Positions 1-8,590 of a stretch of DNA of 64,000 bases are shown here, piece by piece (position 1 is the stretch's first letter; the number at the start of each line of letters is the position of its first letter). Source of the DNA: Candidatus Oscillochloris fontis (lineage in GTDB: Bacteria; Chloroflexota; Chloroflexia; Chloroflexales; Chloroflexaceae); NCBI RefSeq assembly GCF_004138135.1, contig NZ_RYFD01000025.1, forward strand, positions 1 through 64,000, written 5' to 3'. Both the position numbers and the translations under genes were made by a program. The notes below the pieces were generated by a model. The model searched no databases. It saw nothing but the letters and a program-made list of their open reading frames with translations, and was not told where the DNA came from.

Positions 1-260
1 GGGCGACCGGCTCCTCGACGACGACCGGGGCGGCAGGCTCCTCGACGGCGACCGGGGCGACCGGCTCCTCGACGACGACCGGGGCGACCGGCTCCTCGAC
101 GACGACCGGGGCGACCGGCTCCTCGACGACAACCGGGGCGACCGGCTCCTCGACGACGACCGGGGCGACCGGCTCTTCAGCCACGATCTTGACCGGAGCA
201 GGCTCTTCAGCCACGATCTTGACCGGAGCAGGCTCTTCAGCCACGATCTTGACCGGAGCA
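1..260. repeat. Coding tandem repeats, 27-bp and 30-bp units
   Basis: Positions 1-176 hold about six and a half copies of a 27-bp unit (GACGACGACCGGGGCGACCG core). They are followed at 171-260 by three perfect 30-bp units beginning GGCTCTTCAGCCACGATCTT. Both keep the reading frame of the minus-strand protein. Sequence identity between units is very high, as expected for recent slippage or unequal crossing-over. Confidence 0.9.
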
Positions 261-613
261 GCAGGTGCCTCGACCTTAACCGGGGCGGCGATCAGGCGGG
301 GGGCTGGTGCCGTATAGCTCTCGTCAATAATCTCCACCTTGAGGGTGGTGCGCCCGGCTGGTAGACTATCGTGATCAGCCCAATGCTCCACTTCGCGGAT
401 GGCAATATCGGCCAAGCCCTTTGGAATGTCAATGACCCCATGGCTCAACTCACGGATCGCATTATTGATATGAATGCGTGACTCTTCTGGTAGGAGTTGG
501 AGGGGCCAGCCAACAACACCATACCCAATTCGGACAACTCCGGTGACAATCGCCTCGGCTTGATCCAACATTTCCCCAAAGCGACCTTGGCGACTAGTCC
601 CTTGTTCGCTCAT
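1..613 (-). CDS. Hypothetical protein with Pro/Val/Glu tandem repeats (C-terminus beyond window)
   Basis: The frame opens at an ATG (611-613) preceded by an AAGGAG ribosome-binding site and stays open to the window edge, giving at least 204 residues. The first ~105 residues look globular, beginning MSEQGTSRQGRFGEMLDQAE, and match no family I recognise. After a short Ala/Pro linker come three exact 10-residue repeats (APVKIVAEEP) and then at least six 9-residue repeats of the type VAPVVVEEP, up to the edge. There is no signal peptide or membrane segment in the visible part. The low-complexity acidic tail resembles spacer or scaffold regions, but its function is unknown. The repeats are nearly identical at DNA level, so repeat number may vary between strains. 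Confidence 0.75.
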   Translation of the reverse strand, partial: MSEQGTSRQGRFGEMLDQAEAIVTGVVRIGYGVVGWPLQLLPEESRIHINNAIRELSHGVIDIPKGLADIAIREVEHWADHDSLPAGRTTLKVEIIDESYTAPAPRLIAAPVKVEAPAAPVKIVAEEPAPVKIVAEEPAPVKIVAEEPVAPVVVEEPVAPVVVEEPVAPVVVEEPVAPVVVEEPVAPVAVEEPAAPVVVEEPVA

Positions 614-695
614 GTTATGCTCCTTCCGATCAGCTATGATCTGGACGTATCATACTGTGTTTTTGTCTATAGGGCAATCAGGCTGATCCATGCGT

Positions 696-848
696 CAGGG
701 CATGTGCAAAGTCACCTCCGGTGGGGGTTTGGAGGCGGCTTCGCCGCCCCCGAAGATATTTTTTTGTTGTTTTTTGGCGGCTACGCCGCCAAAAAACAAC
801 AAAAATGAGGGTTTGGGGCGCAGCCCCAAGGACTTTGCACATGCCCTG
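696..848. mobile_element. MITE-like element with 18-bp inverted ends and 10-bp target duplication
   Basis: The 153-bp element starts CAGGGCATGTGCAAAGTC (696-713) and ends with the exact reverse complement (831-848). It is flanked directly by the same 10 bp, ATCCATGCGT, at 686-695 and 849-858, which looks like a target-site duplication. Inside are a GGCGGC/GCCGCC palindrome with A/T-rich arms (about 763-806), a GGGGCGCAGCCCC hairpin, and a segment containing GGTGGGGGTTTGG. It encodes nothing. A shorter relative with the same ends lies at 12736-12811. It would have to be moved by a transposase supplied in trans. Confidence 0.8.
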
Positions 849-856
849 ATCCATGC

Positions 857-880
857 GTAGGGGCGATGCTTCGCCCCTAC
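857..880. repeat. Short copy of the GTAGGGGCGA palindromic repeat
   Basis: A 24-bp hairpin with 10-bp arms (GTAGGGGCGA and TCGCCCCTAC). Read on the minus strand, its TAG is the stop codon of hypC. The neighbouring MITE appears to have inserted at the edge of this repeat. Confidence 0.8.
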
Positions 881-1110
881 TCAATCTGATCCAACTCGCG
901 CAGGTAGTGCAGTGTCTGCTCGGCCTCTTCGGCATCAATTATACTGATCGAGAAGCCGACATGAACGATGACATAGTCACCGACCTGGGCTTCGGGGGTG
1001 TAGGCCAAGCAAATATCCTTGATGATACCGCCAAAATTGACTTTGCCGTGGGTCATGCCGAGCTCGTTGGGTTCCATGGAGATGATTTGTCCGGGTATAC
1101 CGAGGCACAT
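877..1110 (-). CDS. hypC: Hydrogenase maturation chaperone HypC/HupF
   Basis: A 77-residue protein starting MCLGIPGQI, the invariant N-terminus of the HypC family. After removal of the start Met, Cys2 binds the Fe(CN)2CO cofactor intermediate together with HypD and delivers it to the [NiFe]-hydrogenase large subunit precursor in the cytoplasm. The typical GDYVIVHVGFSISIID stretch is present near residues 44-59, and the length is normal for the family. It starts 13 bp after the hypF stop and has an AAGGAA ribosome-binding site, so it is the last gene of an operon with hypF. Its TAG stop lies inside a dispersed palindromic repeat. No hypD, hypE or structural hydrogenase genes are in the window. 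Confidence 0.93.
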   Translation of the reverse strand: MCLGIPGQIISMEPNELGMTHGKVNFGGIIKDICLAYTPEAQVGDYVIVHVGFSISIIDAEEAEQTLHYLRELDQIE

Positions 1111-1123
1111 GGGGCGTTCCTTT

Positions 1124-3454
1124 TCAGTTGATTGTAGAGATCATCGTGGCAACTTGGCCATAGCTCAGTCCGCCATCATTGACGGGGATTTGGCGTGGGA
1201 GTAACGGGCGCTGGTGGGCAATTTGGAGTTGGTTGATGGCACCTTCGGCGAGGTAGCGATTCTGGAAGCAACCGCCACTGAGGGCTACTGTGTGTACCCC
1301 CACCTGGCGGGCGAGTGCGCAGATGGCGCTGATGACGCCATTGTGGAAGCGGGCGGCGATGCGTTCGCGGGCTACCCCTTGTCGCAGATCGTCGAGGATG
1401 GCGCTGATCGCTGGCCGCCAATCGAGGACGAACGGGTTGGGTGGGCATGTAACCCTGCCTGCGGTATGGGGTTGGGCTTCGCCTCGATCCCACACCAACG
1501 GGTAGGCGCTCTGCTCGTAGGGATCGGCGAGATATTCGAGGGCTATCGCGGCTTGGCCTTCAAAACTGACCTGTGGGAAGAGGCCGAGGAGCGCGGCAAC
1601 ACCATCAAAGAGGCGACCGGCGCTGCTAGTACGTGGGCTATTGAGTCCCTGTTGGAGCATCCGCAGCAGCAGGTTGCGCTGGGTTGGGTTGAAGGTGTCC
1701 AGTGGAGCCAGATCGGCGCACTCCACCCCTGCGGGGCCAAGGGTCTCCCAGAGGAGCGCGAGCGCCACGCGGGCCGGTTCGCGCACCGCCGCCTCGCCGC
1801 CGGGCAGCCGGAAGGGGCGTAGATGGCCGATCCGCTGGCTGGCGTGGAGTTGACCAAGCAGGAACTCGCCGCCCCAGATCGTGCCATCAACGCCATAGCC
1901 TGTCCCGTCCCAGATCACCCCTAGTGCCGGTTCAAGCACCCCATGCTCGGCGAGACAGGCGGCAAAGTGGGCGTGATGGTGCTGGATGGCGATACGCGGA
2001 ACATCGGGTATGAGCGTCGTATGCGCCACCTGACTACTCACATAGTCGGGGTGCAAGTCGTGGGCGACCAGCGCTGGCTGGGTGGGGTAGAGGCGCAAAA
2101 AGTCTTGGATAACCCGCTCGAAGGCGGAGCGCGCCTCAAGCGTACTGAGATCGCCGATATGTTGCGAGATGAAGACCTGCTGTCCGAGGCTAAGCGCGAT
2201 AGTATTTTTGAGGTGCCCCCCCAGTGCGAGGGTAGACGGCGGCGTTGCGGGGAGCGCCACCGGCAGTGGTGCATAGCCACGGGCACGGCGGATGATGCGT
2301 GGAGTAGCGGCGATCACCTGCACCACACTATCATCTACATGGCGCTCGATGGGGCGGTTATGGGTGAGGAAGGCATCGGCGATCTGGCCGAGGCGCTGGT
2401 GGGCTTCGGCTTCGTGAATACAGATCGGCTCATCACGTAAGTTGCCGCTCGTCGCCACCAGTGGCACATCGAGGCGGTGCAGCAAGAGGTGATGGAGTGG
2501 TGAACAGGGGAGCATCACGCCCAGGTAGGGGCTACCCGGCGCGACCGCATCGGCAATCGGGATGCGCGGTTGGGTGGTGCGTGGGAGGAGCACAATCGGA
2601 GCTTCGGCGGAGGTGAGGAGATCAGCGGCGAGCGGATCAATCTGCACTAGCGCCGCCGCCTGTTCCAGATCGCGGGCCATCAGGGCGAGTGGCTTGGCCG
2701 GGCGAGCTTTGCGGATGCGCAACCGCGCCACCGCCTCGGCATTGCGGGGGTCAACCAGCAACTGGTAGCCACCGATCCCTTTGAGGGCCAGGATCTGCCC
2801 CTGGCGCAACGCGGCAGCAGCAGCGTTGAGGGGATCATCCGTGGCGGGAGATGCGGCCTCTCCCGCCACGTTAAACGCCAGTCGCGGCCCGCATACGGGG
2901 CAGGCGTTGGGCTGGGCGTGAAAACGGCGATCAACAGGGTCGCCGTACTCAGCCCCGCAAGCAGGGCAGAGTCTAAACGAGCGCATGGTGGTATTCGGGC
3001 GATCATAGGGCAGCGCGGTCATAATCGAGAAGCGCGGCCCGCAGTTGGTACAGTTGGTGAAGGCATAGCCAAAACGGCGATTAGCAGGATCGCGGATCTC
3101 AGCCAGACAATCGGGGCATGTGGCGGTATCGGGAGCGATGAGCGTTGTTGGGCGGCCATGTGGCTGGCTGGGGCGGATCTGGAAGCCGGTATAGCCGTGG
3201 GGGGCGTGCCAGGTAGTCTCGATCTGGATAATGTGGGCACGTGGAGGTGGTGCAGCCTGGAGTTGTTGCAGAAAGGCTTCCAATTGGGTCACGTTCCCCT
3301 CCACCTCAATCGTTACCCCATCGCCCCCATTCAACACCCAGCCGACCAACGCCAACCTATGGGCCAGCCGATAGACAAAGGGGCGAAACCCGACCCCTTG
3401 AACCGCACCGCGAACCAGGATGCGTAGCCCTGTATTGCGAGCGGCCATGCTCAT
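1124..3454 (-). CDS. hypF: Carbamoyltransferase HypF
   Basis: 776 residues, the usual HypF length. It converts carbamoyl phosphate to the thiocarboxamide on HypE that becomes the cyanide ligands of [NiFe]-hydrogenase. Domains in order: an acylphosphatase domain (about 8-95, with RGAVQGVGFRPFVYRLAH); a zinc-finger region of four CxxC pairs (CPDC, CTNC, CPAC, CPVC, about 112-190); a YrdC-like domain (about 205-390); and a Kae1-like carbamoyltransferase domain with the His-rich HHHAHFAACLAEH motif and the late SGGCFQN motif. The start ATG overlaps the stop of the upstream HD-GYP gene as ATGA, so translation is probably coupled. A second Met at residue 3 could also serve as start. Confidence 0.95.
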   Translation of the reverse strand: MSMAARNTGLRILVRGAVQGVGFRPFVYRLAHRLALVGWVLNGGDGVTIEVEGNVTQLEAFLQQLQAAPPPRAHIIQIETTWHAPHGYTGFQIRPSQPHGRPTTLIAPDTATCPDCLAEIRDPANRRFGYAFTNCTNCGPRFSIMTALPYDRPNTTMRSFRLCPACGAEYGDPVDRRFHAQPNACPVCGPRLAFNVAGEAASPATDDPLNAAAAALRQGQILALKGIGGYQLLVDPRNAEAVARLRIRKARPAKPLALMARDLEQAAALVQIDPLAADLLTSAEAPIVLLPRTTQPRIPIADAVAPGSPYLGVMLPCSPLHHLLLHRLDVPLVATSGNLRDEPICIHEAEAHQRLGQIADAFLTHNRPIERHVDDSVVQVIAATPRIIRRARGYAPLPVALPATPPSTLALGGHLKNTIALSLGQQVFISQHIGDLSTLEARSAFERVIQDFLRLYPTQPALVAHDLHPDYVSSQVAHTTLIPDVPRIAIQHHHAHFAACLAEHGVLEPALGVIWDGTGYGVDGTIWGGEFLLGQLHASQRIGHLRPFRLPGGEAAVREPARVALALLWETLGPAGVECADLAPLDTFNPTQRNLLLRMLQQGLNSPRTSSAGRLFDGVAALLGLFPQVSFEGQAAIALEYLADPYEQSAYPLVWDRGEAQPHTAGRVTCPPNPFVLDWRPAISAILDDLRQGVARERIAARFHNGVISAICALARQVGVHTVALSGGCFQNRYLAEGAINQLQIAHQRPLLPRQIPVNDGGLSYGQVATMISTIN

Positions 3455-4644
3455 GGATGCCTCTCAGCATAGGATATCCACATATCAATATGTTCCAAGA
3501 AGACCGTGACCACCTCAGGATCAAAATGAATTCCCGCCTGCTGTGCGATATAGCTACGGGCACGTTCGGGTGGCCATGCCTTACGGTAGGGGCGATCATT
3601 GGTGAGCGCGTCCCAAACATCAATCACGGCAAAGATGCGCGCTGCGAGGGGAATTTGTTCACCCTTGAGTCCCGCCGGGTAGCCTTGGCCATCCCAGCGT
3701 TCGTGGTGCGAGATTGGGATGGACAGGGCGGGGCGGAGAAATTCGATCTGTTGCAGTAGTTCATAGGAATAGATCGGATGCATCCGCATCAAGGCCCACT
3801 CATCATCGGTTAAGGTGCCAGTTTTGAGTAATACCGAATCGGGAATTCCCATCTTGCCAATATCGTGCAACAGGGCACCCCGACGCAGATGCTCGATCTC
3901 CTCTTCCGCGATCCCCATTGTGCGGGCCAAACGCACGGTCAGTTCGGTGACGCGCTCACTATGGCCATGGGTCTCCTGATCGCGCATATCGAGGGCGCGT
4001 GACCAGCCCACAATCGTGGCATCGTAAGCATCGGTGAGCGCTCGGTGGGCGTTTTGGAGAGCTAATTCGTGTTCACGGCGGTCACTAATATCTTGTTTAA
4101 TCGCAATAAAATGGCGAATGACTCCGCGTGCGTCCTTTACCGGAGTAATCGTCTGTTCTTCATCATAGAGAGTACCATCTTTGCGCCGATTGACCATAAT
4201 GCCATGCCAGACCTGATCGGCGAGGATGGTATTCCAGAGTTGTTTATAGAAGAGATCCTCGTGTTGTCCAGAGCGCAACAGGCGGGTCGTCTGACCCTTG
4301 GCCTCATCCACACCATAGCCGGTAAGCTTCGCAAATGCTGGGTTAACCCATTCGATTTTACCGTTCATATCAGAGATCACAATTGCATTCGCTGCCGCCT
4401 CAAGTGCTGAACTCTTGAGAAAGATCTCGTCTTCAATTCCCCAGAGGAGCCAAAAGAGGATACTGGCGGTAACGGAGACAAAGAATAGCCCCTTGGCGAT
4501 ATTATACAAACTCAATTCCAAGCTGTTGAATTGAGACTCATAGATAAGAAGCACATCACTCGCAATAATCCAGAGCGTGCTCATGGTTGCATAGATGATG
4601 GTAATGCGAACCGCAAAGCGGCGATGTCCCCGATCTTTCTGCAT
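3451..4644 (-). CDS. PAS domain and HD-GYP c-di-GMP phosphodiesterase, membrane-anchored
   Basis: 397 residues. Two hydrophobic segments near the N-terminus (about 10-32 and 45-66) anchor it with a very short exposed loop. A PAS/PAC domain follows (about 75-195; NAIVISDMNGKIEWVNPAFA), then an HD-GYP domain (about 200-390). The HD-GYP domain keeps the expected motifs: HSERV, HDIGKMGIPD, HPIYSYELL, HHERWDGQGYP and DVWDAL. It should therefore hydrolyse cyclic di-GMP using a bimetal centre. It overlaps hypF by 4 nt and is the first gene of the hypF-hypC unit, an unusual partner for hydrogenase maturation. The PAS ligand cannot be read from sequence. Confidence 0.88.
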   Translation of the reverse strand: MQKDRGHRRFAVRITIIYATMSTLWIIASDVLLIYESQFNSLELSLYNIAKGLFFVSVTASILFWLLWGIEDEIFLKSSALEAAANAIVISDMNGKIEWVNPAFAKLTGYGVDEAKGQTTRLLRSGQHEDLFYKQLWNTILADQVWHGIMVNRRKDGTLYDEEQTITPVKDARGVIRHFIAIKQDISDRREHELALQNAHRALTDAYDATIVGWSRALDMRDQETHGHSERVTELTVRLARTMGIAEEEIEHLRRGALLHDIGKMGIPDSVLLKTGTLTDDEWALMRMHPIYSYELLQQIEFLRPALSIPISHHERWDGQGYPAGLKGEQIPLAARIFAVIDVWDALTNDRPYRKAWPPERARSYIAQQAGIHFDPEVVTVFLEHIDMWISYAERHP

Positions 4645-4803
4645 AAGAAAGCCTTCTTCATCTGATTACGGGGCAGGGTAGAGGTATTGTAGCAAGAATT
4701 AGAGTTTCCGGGAAGTTCAGTGTCTTGACAAACCGCTTGGGATACGAGATGCTTGACAATGATGAGGTTTATACATCAGGCATCATAAGGTAAGGAGGCG
4801 CTG

Positions 4804-6462
4804 ATGGCTCATAGGTTCTCTCGCCCACTAGTGCAGGTGGTGATTCTTCTCCTGGCGCTCAGTTTGGTGCTACCTACAGGGCAGACAAGTTTTGCTCAGG
4901 ATGATTCACGCTATTTCCCTGAGACGGGCCATTCGGTAGGTGGTTCCTTCCGCAGTTTTTGGGAAGCTAATGGTGGGATTGCCATCTTTGGTTTCCCGAT
5001 TAGTGCGGAGTTTGTGGCGGCGAATGGACGAACCATGCAGTGGTTCGAGCGGGCGAGGTTCGAGCTGGCCGATGTGAATGGTCAACTCCAGGTACAACTC
5101 GGCAACCTCGGTGCTGAGGTGACACAGAATCGGATCTTCCCCAAGGTACCACCGATTGAGAATAGTGCGGATCAGCGCTACATCCCAGAGACGCAGCATA
5201 TCATTAAATATGGTTTCAAGGAGATCTGGGAGACTCGCGGTGATGTGCGCATCTTCGGTTACCCGTTGAGTGAGGAGATTGACGAGATCCTCGAAGATGG
5301 CGAGTGGCACACGGTACAATATTTCGAGCGAGCGCGCTTCGAGTATTGGCCCAACTTGCCGCCGGGTGAGCGGGTGTTGCTGAGCCATCTAGGGCGTAAA
5401 CTGGCCTCCACCGATCTGACCAACCCAGGCACACCGGCTCCGACCCCGGTACCCGTGCCGACTCTTCCACCGAATGTGAATGCGACGGTGACGCCACAGA
5501 GTGGCCCGCCCGGTACGAGTTTCGCATTCAGTGCGAATGGCTTTACGCCCGGTGAGCGGGTCGGGATCTGGATCACCCTGCCCGATCAATCCACTTCTGG
5601 GGCCGATTTCCAGGTGACGGCTGATGGCAGTGGTGGGATTGGCGGCGATAGTCTTGCCATCACTACCGCCGCCGGTGATCCAACCGGGATCTGGTCGTTC
5701 AATGCCCAAGGCGTGAGTAGTGGCAAACAGGCGGTGGGCTACTTCTTCGTGGGTGGCACGGCTAGCGCCCCCCCCGGCAATACCGACCAACTTGGTGTTC
5801 CGGTTCATGATCAACTCCCCACCCAAGGTTTGGTCATGATCGCGCCGGTGGCGGCACCGTCGGGGACGCTCTTTGAGATGTACGGGGGTGGTTTTACGGC
5901 GGGTGAGCAGGTGAGTGCCTGGATTACCAAGCCGGATGGCCAGAGCCAAGTGATCCCACAGGTAGCGATTGAAGGTACGGTGGCCTATACGCTGATAGAT
6001 ACCACTGGCTTGCCCGATGGCGTCTACCAAGCGGTGATTCAAGGGCGGAGTAGCAATGTGGTCGCCGCTGCATCGTTCAAACTCACCCGCGATTATGTGG
6101 CCGGGCCGGGGACAGCGCGCCCAGCGAGTGTGAATGGTGGCTCGACCCCGCCTGAAGGGCCAGGCGGTACCACCTTCCAGATTCGTGGTTGGGGCTTTAA
6201 CCCCAGCGAGCCGGTTGAGGTCTGGACGACTAATCCGAGTGGGTACTATGTGCTACAGGCTGAACCGATGGTGACGGATACTGAGGGGCGGATTGGCTAT
6301 GTGCCCGCGATAGACCTGCATTCACCGGCGGGTGCCCAATCGGGGCTGTATGCAGTACACTTCCGCAGCAAGGCAACCGGCAAGCGGGTGGATGTCTACT
6401 TCACCGTTACGGGGAATACCCAAGCGCAGTCGGGCGCAGGGAACTGGGAGATCCTACCGTAG
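4804..6462 (+). CDS. Exported protein with two LGFP-like repeats and Ig-like domains
   Basis: 552 residues with a clear signal peptide (basic start, hydrophobic segment about 9-25, then a cleavage-like Ala-Gln). Two ~85-residue repeats follow (about 36-115 and 119-200). Each carries the pattern [FI]PETxH, F-x-x-x-W, G-x-x-x-FG[FY]P and FERARFE, typical of LGFP/surface repeats common in Chloroflexota. After a Pro/Thr linker come three similar ~100-residue beta-rich units, each opening with a phrase like GPPGTSFAFSANGFTPGE, resembling IPT/Ig-like surface domains. A role at the cell surface or sheath is likely; no catalytic motif is seen. The start ATG follows TAAGGAGGCGCTG. TTGACA hexamers at 4725 and 4753 may belong to its promoter, but I could not assign a convincing -10. 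Confidence 0.82.
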   Translation: MAHRFSRPLVQVVILLLALSLVLPTGQTSFAQDDSRYFPETGHSVGGSFRSFWEANGGIAIFGFPISAEFVAANGRTMQWFERARFELADVNGQLQVQLGNLGAEVTQNRIFPKVPPIENSADQRYIPETQHIIKYGFKEIWETRGDVRIFGYPLSEEIDEILEDGEWHTVQYFERARFEYWPNLPPGERVLLSHLGRKLASTDLTNPGTPAPTPVPVPTLPPNVNATVTPQSGPPGTSFAFSANGFTPGERVGIWITLPDQSTSGADFQVTADGSGGIGGDSLAITTAAGDPTGIWSFNAQGVSSGKQAVGYFFVGGTASAPPGNTDQLGVPVHDQLPTQGLVMIAPVAAPSGTLFEMYGGGFTAGEQVSAWITKPDGQSQVIPQVAIEGTVAYTLIDTTGLPDGVYQAVIQGRSSNVVAAASFKLTRDYVAGPGTARPASVNGGSTPPEGPGGTTFQIRGWGFNPSEPVEVWTTNPSGYYVLQAEPMVTDTEGRIGYVPAIDLHSPAGAQSGLYAVHFRSKATGKRVDVYFTVTGNTQAQSGAGNWEILP

Positions 6463-6472
6463 GTACAAGATC

Positions 6473-6519
6473 GTGTATGGTATGGTTTGGCGGCGAAGCC
6501 GCCAAACCATACCATACAC
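6473..6519. terminator. 22-bp perfect palindrome between convergent genes
   Basis: Arms 6473-6494 and 6498-6519 are exact reverse complements around a GAA loop, with a GGCGGC/GCCGCC core and A/T-richer flanks. It lies 10 bp after the surface-protein stop and 1 bp before the isocitrate dehydrogenase stop, so it can act as a terminator or mRNA-end stabiliser for both. Palindromes with the same core and different flanks occur at 18169, 27417 and 27720. Confidence 0.7.
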
Positions 6520-6520
6520 T

Positions 6521-8332
6521 CTACCCCACCACAAAGTGGAAGATGTCGGTATCGCTAATGATCCCGATTGGCTCCTCATCCTCGGTGACCACCACGCGGC
6601 GAATATTCTTGTCGAGCATCAATTGGGCGCACTCGACAATCGTCATATCGGGGGTGGCGGTAATCAGTGGGCGGGTGCTGACCGTCTCCACCTTCATGCC
6701 GTTAATATCCTTGCCGATAGCGGCGATCTTCTTCAGAATATCGCGCATGGTCATGATACCCCACTGGCCAGTGGCATCGGGCATGACGATCACTGAATGG
6801 ATACCGCGTGCCTGCATATGCTGCGAGACCTCGCGGATCGAGGCTTCCCCAGGCACCGCGATGACCGTGCGGGTCATGACCGACCCGACCGTCTCGCGGG
6901 GATAGACGCGACCCTCGGCGCGTTTGAGCAACTCCGGGCCGACGGCGCTACCCTCATCGGTCTGGCCACCCCCGGCGAGGATGACATCCATATTGGCGAT
7001 GAGTGCATCGGCGAACTCGGAGGTCTTAACTTCGGTGGCATGCTCCATTTGGCGTGCGAAGTCGTAGGTGACGATCTTATCGGTGATTGTCTTCCCTAAC
7101 GCAGCGACGATCAAGTCGGCGGCCTCGACCCAACCCATATAGCGCAGCATCATATCGCCGGAGAGGATGACCGAACCGGGATTGACCTTATCGAGATCGC
7201 TATACTTCGGGGCGGTTCCGTGGGTGGCCTCAAAGATCGCGTGGCCGGTGACATAGTTGATATTACCGCCGGGAGCGATTCCGATCCCACCGACCTGGGC
7301 AGCGAGGGCATCGCTGAGGTAATCGCCATTCAGGTTCGGCGTAGCGATCACATCAAACTCATTGGGGCGGGTGAGCACCTGCTGGAGCGTAATATCCGCA
7401 ATCGCGTCCTTGATCAGGATCTTACCTGCTTCTAGCGCGGCATTCTGCTCAGCATTCGCGGCTGCTTCGCCGCGTGCTGCCTTGGTGCGCTCCCACTGCG
7501 CCCAGGTATAGACATGATCGCCAAAGGTGCGCTCGGCATACTCATAGCCCCAATCGCGGAAGGCCCCTTCGGTGAACTTCATAATGTTCCCCTTGTGGAC
7601 CAGCGTGACATTCTTGCGCTTAAAATTGATCGCGTACTGGATCGCAGCCCCAACGAGTCGCTCAGCACCCAGGCGGCTCATCGTCTTGAAGCCGACTCCG
7701 ACATCAACCTGACCCTCCGGGGATTCATGGATCATCTCCAGGAACTCATCGGTGCGTTCGGCGGTACCGAAGCGGATCTTGGCAAAATCCTTGGGGAAGG
7801 TGGCCTGGAGGAAATCTAGCACCTGCTGGGACTCAGGTGTTCCGGCGCGATACTCAATACCGGCATAGATGTCTTCGGTATTTTCGCGAAAGATCACCAT
7901 GTCAACTTTATCCGGGCGCTTGACGGGTGAGGGGACGCCGGCGAAGTGGCGGACGGGACGCAGACAGACATAGAGATCGAGCAACTGGCGCAGGGCGACG
8001 TTGAGCGAACGGATACCACCGCCAATCGGGGTGGTGAGTGGCCCCTTGATACCGACGAGATACTCTCGAAAGGCTTCGACTGTCGCATCAGGCAGCCAGT
8101 TCCCCGTCTCGGTAAATGCCTTCTCGCCAGCGAGCACCTCGTACCATTGGATCTTGCGCGTCCCGCCGTAAGCCTTCTCAACCGCAGCATCGAAGACCCG
8201 CACACTGGCGCGCCAGATATCGCGCCCGGTACCGTCACCCTCGACAAAGGGAATGATCGGGTTGTCCGGTACGTTGAGCACCCCGTTGTCTATCGTAATC
8301 TTTCCGCCCTCGGGTATGGCGCGGCTCGGCAT
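6521..8332 (-). CDS. icd: NADP-dependent isocitrate dehydrogenase fused to a CBS-domain pair
   Basis: 603 residues, about 180 longer than usual bacterial NADP-IDH. Residues 1-470 are a complete IDH: phosphorylatable Ser109 and Asn111 in [11 protein letters not shown], the Mg-binding region [13 protein letters not shown], and the NADP-type coenzyme motif [17 protein letters not shown]. It should catalyse oxidative decarboxylation of isocitrate to 2-oxoglutarate in the cytoplasm. Residues ~482-603 form two CBS repeats ([20 protein letters not shown]...; [20 protein letters not shown]...), the usual adenine-nucleotide-sensing module. This suggests allosteric control by AMP, ADP or ATP. The start has a GAAGGAG ribosome-binding site. 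There is no stop, frameshift or spacer between the parts, so the fusion looks genuine. Confidence 0.94.
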   Translation of the reverse strand: MPSRAIPEGGKITIDNGVLNVPDNPIIPFVEGDGTGRDIWRASVRVFDAAVEKAYGGTRKIQWYEVLAGEKAFTETGNWLPDATVEAFREYLVGIKGPLTTPIGGGIRSLNVALRQLLDLYVCLRPVRHFAGVPSPVKRPDKVDMVIFRENTEDIYAGIEYRAGTPESQQVLDFLQATFPKDFAKIRFGTAERTDEFLEMIHESPEGQVDVGVGFKTMSRLGAERLVGAAIQYAINFKRKNVTLVHKGNIMKFTEGAFRDWGYEYAERTFGDHVYTWAQWERTKAARGEAAANAEQNAALEAGKILIKDAIADITLQQVLTRPNEFDVIATPNLNGDYLSDALAAQVGGIGIAPGGNINYVTGHAIFEATHGTAPKYSDLDKVNPGSVILSGDMMLRYMGWVEAADLIVAALGKTITDKIVTYDFARQMEHATEVKTSEFADALIANMDVILAGGGQTDEGSAVGPELLKRAEGRVYPRETVGSVMTRTVIAVPGEASIREVSQHMQARGIHSVIVMPDATGQWGIMTMRDILKKIAAIGKDINGMKVETVSTRPLITATPDMTIVECAQLMLDKNIRRVVVTEDEEPIGIISDTDIFHFVVG

Positions 8333-8378
8333 TGCTACTCTCCTTCAAGCAAAGATCGGGCCAGTGGGATTCAATTGT

Positions 8379-8384
8379 ATTATA
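8379..8384 (-). promoter_or_regulatory. Candidate -10 box for icd
   Basis: Minus-strand TATAAT lies 46 bp upstream of the icd start. I found no matching -35 at normal spacing; the upstream side runs into the 8400-8472 repeat. Confidence 0.3.
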
Positions 8385-8399
8385 TAGCAGATTGTTGGA

Positions 8400-8472
8400 G
8401 TAGGGGCGAAGCATCGCCCTCTAACCTCGTTCGGGTTCCCCTGATCCATGGAGGGCACTGCTTTGCCTCTAC
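8400..8472. repeat. Degenerate copy of the GTAGGGGCGAAGCATCGCCC repeat
   Basis: A 73-bp element starting GTAGGGGCGAAGCATCGCCC and ending with a mutated inverse end (GGGCACTGCTTTGCCTCTAC). Same family as 16484-16556 and 62450-62521; this copy is the most decayed. Confidence 0.75.
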
Positions 8473-8512
8473 CTCAACCTTTTGCACAGGAAACGTTCAT
8501 TATTTGTGTGGA

Positions 8513-8540
8513 TTGACATAATTTTATTCATAGGTATAAT
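8513..8540 (+). promoter_or_regulatory. Perfect-consensus sigma70-type promoter of the diguanylate cyclase
   Basis: TTGACA (8513-8518), 16-bp spacer, TATAAT (8535-8540), 50 bp upstream of the start codon. A dyad, GGTATA (8533-8538) and TATACC (8546-8551), overlaps the -10 box and may be an operator. Confidence 0.75.
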
Positions 8541-8590
8541 TTTGGTATACCTCAACATGCTATCCCCTCGATTGAGAAAGCAGCATACCC

